A stretch of DNA of 64,000 nt from Erodium maritimum (lineage: Eukaryota > Streptophyta > Magnoliopsida > Geraniales > Geraniaceae), in NCBI GenBank assembly GCA_963921825.1, contig OY997595.1, forward strand, positions 63,953,879 to 64,017,878, read 5' to 3'. Below the pieces are notes generated by a model that saw only the letters and a program-made list of their open reading frames with translations, did no database searches and was not told where the DNA came from. The translations under genes and the position numbers were made by a program. Of the stretch, positions 56,945 through 64,000 are shown in pieces. Position 1 is the stretch's first letter, and every line of letters begins with the position of its first letter.

Positions 56945-59251
56945 CTAAAACGAGCGCCTTGGCCTACTTTCTGCTTGGGACACTCGGATTTGCCTTCCAT
57001 CCATATCCTGTCCCATACAAAAAGTTAAATGAACTCTGACCTTATGAGAATATATACTATTTGTACAATCAACACACCGGACAGATAAAGCATACCTTCA
57101 AGTCCCATTACAGTAAATTAAAGACTTACCAAAAACATTGACCCTAATATCAAAAAAGATTCCATAACTACCAAAAACACTTAGATTAGATGTGAGAAAA
57201 CAGTTGAGTAGATGTAAAATGACTTCTCAATAAATAAAAGTATTAAAAGGACAGAAGATTGCAATTTCTGAGAATCGGGTCAAGGGACAAAAAAAGAGCT
57301 TTGTGAATTTTTGAAACCTATGGTGTTGCAAACGAATTTAGAACTTATGTATAGCTATGTGAAAAACGTGTCAACATAAGTGTAGCTAGACGTAATTAAC
57401 CTAATTCCAAAATATATTCCTGCAGCATAAATACTTTTGCTAGCTTAGCTTGATATAGTAATAGCCATCATGAACTCAGATAGTAGCGATTGCGTTTATA
57501 TAGTAATGGGTGGGATACTTACAGAACCATCCAAGGACTCAATGGCACTGTTGACTTCAGATGCAGAGCCGTATGTAATGAATCCAAAACCCCTTGATCT
57601 ACCACTCTCCCGGTCATAAACCACCTTGGCTTCAAGAACATTTCCTTGTTCACTAAACAAGGCTTCAAGAGCAGCATCGTCCACGCCCCAAGCCAGATTG
57701 CTCACATAAACTTTGTGGGGAGAATCAGAACGTCCTCCACCACCCCTAGCTCCTCCTCTGTTAAATGAATCAAACCCTCCAGCACCTCTGTCGAAGCTGC
57801 TTTCCCTCCTTGGCGGAGGAGGTCCACAATTCACCCTTAAGGATCTTCCATCAAGTTCCTGCCAAATGCCGCCAATTACAGGTGAGTTACACCTATCTCA
57901 CTACTCAAAAATGTGGAATGTAACCACAGGTAAAAATATAACAAGTTTGCAACTAATATAAGCCATACTGAGTCAAATAACTTGTATAGCCTTTGAGAAA
58001 GACACTACACATATAAACCTCAAAAACCAAGACCCAATATGTGAAATTAAGGGACATTAGCATAAGGGATGATTGTAAAAAAGTATGATGAGGTATTCAC
58101 TTTTTGCAACTTGTAGATCTCTTCTTGGAAAAGTGCAAAAAAAGTATCATAAACTTATCGTTTTGTCACACTTTATATAGATTTGTTTTAAAATGACGAT
58201 TTTACCCTTGAGAATAATAGCAATTGAAGAAGAAAAAAATCAAAATTTTCATATACCTAAAATTCCTTACTATTTGTGCTATAAATTAAGGGAATGTAAA
58301 AACTTAGATTTTTTTTCTAATTATTCTTTAAATCTAAATGGTAAGGGTAAAACAGTCATTTTCATACAAATTGCAACAAAAGGGTACTTTTTGCAATCAT
58401 CAAAGAAGAGGTCTACAGGTTACAAACAAAAATAGTATCCAGTATACTTTTTTGCAATTATCCCTAAACATAATGGTGTCAACCAAACACCAAAAGTAAA
58501 ATCTTTCAACTCATTCAACACAACCAACTTACATAGCCATTGAACTGCTCTGCAGCTGCTTTAGCTTCTTCAACAGAAGACATAGTCACAAACCCAAATC
58601 CCCTGCTCCTTCCAGTTTCCTTGTCATATATAACCTAACAAAACCAACACAACCTCATTAGAAGAAAAAAAATCAAAATTGACACAACAAAACCTTAAAT
58701 AATCATCCAGAAATGGCAACTCGAGTACGTGCAACTCGATTTTGTTAAGCGGACGGCGAACAAAACTGCTGACTGGCTATTCTTTCCCGTCTGAGAGTGA
58801 CAATGAGGGTTTATACCAAAGCCACTTCACCTTATTCTTATTGTCGACATTTAATAATACCAAACGTTAATTCTCAAAAAAAAATCATCGAGAAATGGAA
58901 ATGAAGTAAGCTCACCTCAACCATCTCGACGTTCCCGGCCGATTCGAACAAGTCGGCGAGCTGGGCACTGTCGGCGGTGAAGGGAAGGTTGCCCACGAAG
59001 ATCTTGAGGTCCGGCGAGAAGCTCCGGTCATCCCCGTCGTTGGCGAAGTCGTCTTGGTCGAGGTCGGAGGAAACCGCGACGCGCCTGACGAACCTCGTCG
59101 ACGGCTTGTCTGAGGAGGCTCTGAGGGGATTGACGGCAAATTTGAGGGAGAAAAGGGAAGCAGAGGCCGGTGCTGGGTTGCGGAGGAAATGGGTTCTGGG
59201 GGAGAGGGCTGGGAGAGTGAGGAATGCGGAAGAGGTAGCTGAAGCGGCCAT
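56945..59251 (-). CDS. CP29B: Chloroplast ribonucleoprotein with two RRMs (CP29-type cpRNP)
   Basis: cpRNPs are nuclear-encoded stromal RNA-binding proteins that stabilise, edit and help splice chloroplast transcripts. Four exons, all phase-0 with GT-AG borders, give 278 aa: 59251-58916, 58634-58533, 57858-57523 and 57007-56945 (TAG). Residues 1 to about 58 are a Ser/Ala/Arg-rich transit peptide ([18 protein letters not shown]…), followed by an acidic stretch (63-76). RRM1 is about 82-158 (IFVGNL as RNP2, RGFGFVTM as RNP1). A Gly/Arg/Ser linker covers about 162-192. RRM2 is about 194-271 ([14 protein letters not shown]), ending [10 protein letters not shown]. The short last exon is easy to miss; without it RRM2 is cut. 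Closest remembered relative is Arabidopsis CP29B (At2g37220); the shorter linker separates it from CP29A. Intron 2 carries a MITE. Confidence 0.95.
58066..58464. mobile_element. Hairpin MITE copy C, inside CP29 intron 2
   Basis: Inverted termini GGGATGATTGTAAAAAAGTA and, in reverse, GGGATAATTGCAAAAAAGTA, flanked by TAA on both sides (58063-58065 and 58465-58467), which suits a Harbinger-type 3-bp target. Inner arms share GTAGA(T/C)CTCTTCTT and TTTTGCAAC. Same family as 15653-16081 and 16661-17106, and the best-preserved of the three ends. Confidence 0.88.
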
Positions 59252-59317
59252 TTTTGAGGTTGAAGATAAGGTCTCGACGATGAAGATGGAGAGAGTGCCA
59301 GAGAGGGAACGATAAGG

Positions 59318-59330
59318 GAGGTTTATATAA
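59318..59330 (-). promoter_or_regulatory. TATA box of the CP29 gene
   Basis: TTATATAAAC on the minus strand, about 70 bp upstream of the CP29 ATG, at a sensible distance for a short 5' leader. The leader between them is GA/CT-rich. Confidence 0.6.
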
Positions 59331-59339
59331 GATATGGGT

Positions 59340-61694
59340 TTTAGCTGTTGAGTAGCTGAGACTTAGATATTTTATGTAGCTTTATTACAAATTCACCCTT
59401 ACAATTTCGGTGAATTGTCTTTTACAAGATATCAATAACCAGATTCTATTAAATATATCGGATTTACAAATGAAAGTAATTCACCATGAGTTTTTGCAAA
59501 AACACAATAATTCACCGTTAGTTTTTATAAAACGTGTATAATTCACCGTAAATTTCACGATTAATCGTATCGTTTATAATACTTTTAAATTGGTAAAATC
59601 ACGCCATGATATGAACCTCATAACGGATGGATGAAATTCATACCGGTTAAAATAAAACTTTATTTCTTATGATTGAGTTTTGGTTTTGGAAGACTAAATA
59701 TATAATAGTGACTCTTATACCCCAACTGCATTCATTGAATTGTATACACAAATAACAAGAGGCATATGCATCTCAACCGTCGAAGTTTTCAAAGGACAGT
59801 GCAGGCGGAACGTAGCAGCAATTTTAGAGTGAATCGAGTGATAGACACTTGCAATTTGGACATCAAGTGGGCCGTAAATGGGCCTTGTTTCCCGTGTTTT
59901 CTGACACCAAAATGCCAATAACTTACCTTCACCATTATGATTTCTAGCTCAAACTTTCTAGGGAAACAAACACTTCCAGTCAGCATGTGCTTTCAGCTGA
60001 GTTATGAACTGAAACAATAAACATACTGATTACCCCAACGACAGTACACACAACATTCTCTCAGTTACTTGCCAATATATGTATACATATAGAATCGGAA
60101 TATAAGATAATGACTCGATAGCTTCACAGCCTTCACTAGTGATTTCCCTAATTTGCATATTACTTCAAACCCATGTCCATCCCCCGAAACCAAATTCTGC
60201 ATTCATGTCTACTATAGAGGATCCATGGGAGAAGAACCAATGAAAAGCTCTATATTGCAAAACAAACCACACTTCGTAATCCATCGTTCAAAAGCTAGAA
60301 CGGAAGGTTTTAGTTTCGACCAACTAGACGGGGTTGGGAATTGGGTTAGCGAAGCAGAATGTGCCGAAGAGCTCTGACCTTTTATCAGTGAAGCTCTTGA
60401 TGCTCCACTGGGGAAAGATGTGATGGCTTTCCCAGACTCGATATCATCCAGGTACCTTGTTGAACTAGAAATTCATGTAAAAGTAGGACGCCTTGAGGGA
60501 ACATAGGACTAAGGCTTCATATTTGTTATCAATATTGGTAGCATTAGCTATCAATATTGCTTCCTGGATCTCTATTCTTGACACAAGCAATGCATTGGTA
60601 GGGATATGCTATCACAACAGAAACTTGTGTAATTATTTCGTTCAAGAATCCATTTGACGGATCCTACCCTGGTTCAAATGATTCCTGGGGTTGAAGCCCA
60701 GATAATTAGTGAGGAGTGTAGACATATTCAAACCCCTTCAGTCGAATCATAAAGATGAAATATGGGTTTGAGGACAGAACATGAACCAAGGTAGATATAA
60801 GGTAGCATGTTGTTATTAGCTGCCTACAATACAAATTCTAAGACACATTTTCCTTTTTTTTTCCTATATGATAATGTGTTAAAACAAAAGTCAAATCCAT
60901 TGTATTTGAGTGCTGCATTTGAGTACCATGTCTACTTCACGGATCATCTGCTTCTTTGTCCATGTATACATAAAAAGAGATATTATTTTCCTATCTTGGG
61001 GAAAATAGCATGCAGTTTGAACTTTAACTAGTAAGACTGATAGAATAAACGTTTCTATTGGGTTAATATTGAGAATTTTAAAGCGTTAATGACAAATTAG
61101 AGCATTTATTTGGTAGCCAAGTGGGATTTGGGAAAGAATGATGCACTCAGTAATATAAATGATCAACTTCGTTTTTCCACTATTCTAAAATGTCCATTGT
61201 TTAGTCCTATTTTGTACTCATTCTTATTGCTGTTTTCATATCCCATTTCTGAGTAATATGCAGAACGGTTAGTGATACTTCACAACTGAACACTTTCTGA
61301 TGGCATTCATTTCAGAGTATGATTCAGGAATATTCTATAAATTCTTCCCGTTTGCTTATTCAATTCACAAGGAACAAAACTAACATAACTCAAACGTTGA
61401 TTCCATATCGGAGTATCTTGATAACAAGTTAGAGGCAAGGCTCCATTGAAGAACACTAAGCTTGATTCAAAGATTAACTAGAACTATGACAGAATTTAAC
61501 TAAACTCTATGAGAGATTCCCGATCTCTGAACAAATAATGGTTCCTTTGTCTATAGAAATCAGACAAATAGGTTCACTAACGATGACAGCACATAACAGA
61601 ATCGGTAAAGTTTCCACAAATTATTCTGCTAAATTGTAGTTTCAAAAGTATTGGTTGAAGTAAAAACTTCTGACCTCAAAATGGAAAGAGTAAA
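59340..61694. other. CP29-PPR intergenic region
   Basis: AT-rich. It should hold the CP29 promoter (next to 59340) and the PPR 3' UTR (next to 61694). Apart from one unassigned minus-strand open frame (60212-60472) I see no gene, MITE or LTR. Compared with the LOG-CP29 interval it is compact and free of recognisable elements. Confidence 0.5.
60212..60472 (-). other. Unassigned open frame, possibly an exon or chance
   Basis: Eighty-six codons without a stop, ending in TAG, with no useful ATG at its start. The encoded stretch (STRYLDDIESGKAITSFPSG … SWSKLKPSVLAFERW) has a protein-like, Ser-rich composition, and a TTCTAG just inside its 5' end could act as a splice acceptor. I cannot match it to a family, and no partner exons were found. 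It could be a spliced 3' part of the PPR transcript, a relic of a lost gene, or chance. Confidence 0.2.
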
Positions 61695-64000
61695 TCAGGT
61701 GGCTAGAGGTGCTTGCTTCTTCCCTTTCCTGCTCCCACTGAAATTCTCCTTCCCCTTCGCCAATCTGGAGAGAATATCGGCTTGTTTGGTATTTCCTTCT
61801 TGATTAAGGCTCTTGATCAGATCCTCAAAGCTACTCCACTCAGTGACCCCTCCCTTCTCCAATATCTTACATAGTATGGAATATGCATTGAGAGTCTTCC
61901 CAGCTGCCAAAAGACAATCCAACACCTTATCATAGGACGAGAAATCAATATTGCAGTCTCTCTCCAAACAAAAATCTAACAACTTGAGGGCAGCAATTCT
62001 CTTCCCCTTCTCACAAAGGACGGATAGAAGACTGTCGAAATCTGGCGAACACCCGCTATGCATCAGTAATTCAATTCTCCCGAGTGCTTCCTCCTCATGA
62101 CCTCTGATTAGAAGAGCTTCCAAGATCTTAGCAGCCAAGTCCATATTCTCTGTGACCCCCTTCTCCACCATGACCTTCATCACCCTACTAGCGGTCTGAA
62201 CTCTACCATCTTCAAACAAACTCTCCATCACTGATCTGAAGAGCGATGCATCTGGAAGATGCCCAGATTCAACCATACCATCCAAAACCGTTTTGGCGTC
62301 TGCTGGCTCACCTTTCCTCAAGTAACTCGCGATAAGTGATTCATATGCATTAGCATCTCTAGAGACGCCTCTCCTGCTCATGATCTTCATGATTTCAAAA
62401 GCAGCTTCGGGATTACCTTCTTTTGAATGTCCCATGATCAAACTATTGAAAGAATGATGATCAAGAATACCCTTCTTCATCAACTGCCGGAAAAAGACTT
62501 CTGCTTTCGCTGTTTGACCATGGCTGCAGAGATACTGAATCATTGGGTTATACGCACTCTCTTCCATTTCAAAAGAGTTCTGTGGCATTAAGATGATTTC
62601 CTTTTGAACAAGCTTATTCAACAACTTAACTGCCTGATCATATGCTTCAGCCTTGCAAAAATTTTCAATTAAGATGCCATAATGACCGGCCTCCGTTGGA
62701 ATGTGCAGCCGGTCCATTGCCTTGAGAACATAGACAGCTGCATCCATGTTACCGGATTTGCACTGGCAAGATAACAAGTCCTTGAAGATTGAATGGTCCT
62801 TTGGAGCAATATGCCTCTTAACCATCTCAAGCACAACCTTCTGAGCTTCCTCAGTTTTCTGAGCCCCACATAGTCCTGGCAACAAGGTAGAATATGTCAC
62901 TGTGTTTGGATTGATACTGAAAGACTTCATCTCCTCAAACAGCCTCAATCCTTCGTCGACTTGATCCACCAGAAGATACCCTTTGATCATGGTAGTATAA
63001 CTCAGCACATCAGGTGCTAAATTCTTCGCCTTCATCTCCACAAACAGCCTCTCTGCTTCATCCATCTTCTTAAACCGAATAAACCCATTGATCATGGTGT
63101 TATAAGTGACCACATCAGGCGAAACCCCTCTGCTCTGCATATCTTCAAAGAACCTAGTGGCAGTCTCAAGCCTCATGGACAAGAAGAAACCCCAAATCAG
63201 AACATTGTAAGTATGCCTTGTGGGCTCAACCCCTTCACTCAGCATCTTATTGAAGTATCTCTTGGCCATCATGTACCTACCCCTTTTCAATATGGCCTTG
63301 AAGAAAGCATCATAAGACTTTGCAGTCCTCTCCACACCAAGTTCCTTCATTTTCTGGAAAATCTTCACAGCCTCCTGAACAATCCCTGCTCTTCCATAGC
63401 TATCAATCAACATCACAAACATATCTTCGTCCCAAGCCACGCCTTTTTTCGGCATATCTAGCAGTATGCACCTGGCATGGTTGATCTTGGAGGCTCTGCC
63501 CAGTATCTCGAACATCTTCATGTGGGTGCTCTGGTCGTGCTGGAACAACCCGGCCCGCTCGACCCACCGGAAGAACTGGAGAGCGTGCTCCGAGTTCCGA
63601 GCTCCGTGCAAGACGTTCCACACCAGGGAGTGATCGAATTCGGGCACCAGAGCTCGGATCGAGTTCTGCAAACGGGTCGTCCAGGGCCGACTCACCATCA
63701 TTCTGCATATCACGTCCTCTACCTTCTCCGTCTCCGGACGCTTACGCCGTGGGAGCCTCCCGCTGATCTTCTCCACTGTAGTGGATGCCTTTGGGGCACC
63801 CAGTTCGGGCCGTGGCTGTGGTTCCTCCGAAACTAGGGGTTCTGGATCTGGGTTTTGATTTTGGTCGACATTTGAGGTCGAATCTTCGGTGGAGCTGAAG
63901 AAACGGAGGAGGTTGAAGGAGGAAGGGTTCGAGAATCTGGGAACGGAAGGCAGAATTCTGGGTCTCCAACGGTATGGTTTAGGTATAGAAATATACGCCA
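61695..64000 (-). CDS. P-class pentatricopeptide repeat protein, 5' end outside window
   Basis: Organellar RNA-binding protein of the P subclass, presumably acting on one or a few mitochondrial or chloroplast transcripts. One uninterrupted frame runs from the right edge to TGA at 61695-61697, giving 768 visible codons. No ATG occurs in frame between 64000 and about 63760, and the frame is open to the edge, so the true start lies beyond the window. The visible N-terminus (PKPYRWRPRILPSVPRFSNP, then NLLRFFSS) is basic and looks like a targeting peptide. From about residue 150 onward 35-residue PPR motifs follow in series, for example VTYNTMINGFIRFKKMDEAE and LSYTTMIKGYLLVDQ. No E or DYW extension follows. 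By sequence and position it corresponds to Arabidopsis At2g37230; length is similar to that protein as I recall it. Intronless over the visible part. Confidence 0.93.
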   Translation of the reverse strand, partial: AYISIPKPYRWRPRILPSVPRFSNPSSFNLLRFFSSTEDSTSNVDQNQNPDPEPLVSEEPQPRPELGAPKASTTVEKISGRLPRRKRPETEKVEDVICRMMVSRPWTTRLQNSIRALVPEFDHSLVWNVLHGARNSEHALQFFRWVERAGLFQHDQSTHMKMFEILGRASKINHARCILLDMPKKGVAWDEDMFVMLIDSYGRAGIVQEAVKIFQKMKELGVERTAKSYDAFFKAILKRGRYMMAKRYFNKMLSEGVEPTRHTYNVLIWGFFLSMRLETATRFFEDMQSRGVSPDVVTYNTMINGFIRFKKMDEAERLFVEMKAKNLAPDVLSYTTMIKGYLLVDQVDEGLRLFEEMKSFSINPNTVTYSTLLPGLCGAQKTEEAQKVVLEMVKRHIAPKDHSIFKDLLSCQCKSGNMDAAVYVLKAMDRLHIPTEAGHYGILIENFCKAEAYDQAVKLLNKLVQKEIILMPQNSFEMEESAYNPMIQYLCSHGQTAKAEVFFRQLMKKGILDHHSFNSLIMGHSKEGNPEAAFEIMKIMSRRGVSRDANAYESLIASYLRKGEPADAKTVLDGMVESGHLPDASLFRSVMESLFEDGRVQTASRVMKVMVEKGVTENMDLAAKILEALLIRGHEEEALGRIELLMHSGCSPDFDSLLSVLCEKGKRIAALKLLDFCLERDCNIDFSSYDKVLDCLLAAGKTLNAYSILCKILEKGGVTEWSSFEDLIKSLNQEGNTKQADILSRLAKGKENFSGSRKGKKQAPLAT

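Noticed and set aside
56719-57039. 106-codon plus-strand frame
   Set aside because: It overlaps, in antisense, the last exon of the CP29 gene, which has matching splice sites and a conserved RRM end; the frame is a shadow.

Overview
The window is nuclear DNA of a flowering plant, almost certainly a eudicot. The evidence is a set of plant-type spliced genes (a LONELY GUY cytokinin-activating enzyme, a chloroplast two-RRM ribonucleoprotein, a P-class PPR protein), Reina-type chromovirus and copia remnants, plant L1-type LINEs with DUF4283/CCHC ORF1 domains, and Harbinger, hAT and CACTA elements. The species cannot be named from the sequence.

Host genes. Only three intact-looking genes are present, all on the minus strand: a LOG gene (16272-20060, seven exons, 222 aa), a CP29-type cpRNP (56945-59251, four exons, 278 aa) and a PPR gene (61695 to the right edge, 5' end outside the window). 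The same three families lie next to each other in Arabidopsis as At2g37210 (LOG3), At2g37220 (CP29B) and At2g37230 (PPR), so this is a conserved microsyntenic block. Its LOG-CP29 interval has grown to about 37 kb of transposable elements. A broken first exon of a DEAD-box helicase (RH27/RH51-like) lies just beyond the LOG 3' end.

Layout. 1-4640: decayed Ty3/gypsy chromovirus and its LTR. 4.6-15 kb: non-LTR remnants, a miniature LTR element, tandem repeats, a CACTA end and an old LINE. 15-20 kb: helicase fragment and LOG, with two copies of one hairpin MITE family. 20.5-30 kb: LINE 3' end with a tandem duplication, a Tourist-like MITE, and a PIF/Harbinger transposase gene interrupted by a solo LTR and by a hAT MITE, followed by a LINE ORF1 remnant. 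31.5-36.4 kb: foldback element, non-LTR copy, SINE with perfect target duplications, a complete 351-bp SMART/TRIM element, a second Tourist-like MITE and a 988-bp retroposon with a long ORF. 37.9-46 kb: a solo LTR holding a second solo LTR, then a copia remnant split by an L1. 46-52.7 kb: a foldback, two retroposons inserted head to head at one cleavage site, and more non-LTR copies. 53-56.4 kb: decayed L1 with reverse transcriptase. 56.9-64 kb: the CP29 and PPR genes.

I see no convincing new multi-gene system. The most informative signals are the nested insertions with exact target-site duplications, the two retroposons sharing one TTT/AA site, the hairpin MITE family found in introns of both LOG and CP29, and the TE-stretched LOG-CP29-PPR synteny.
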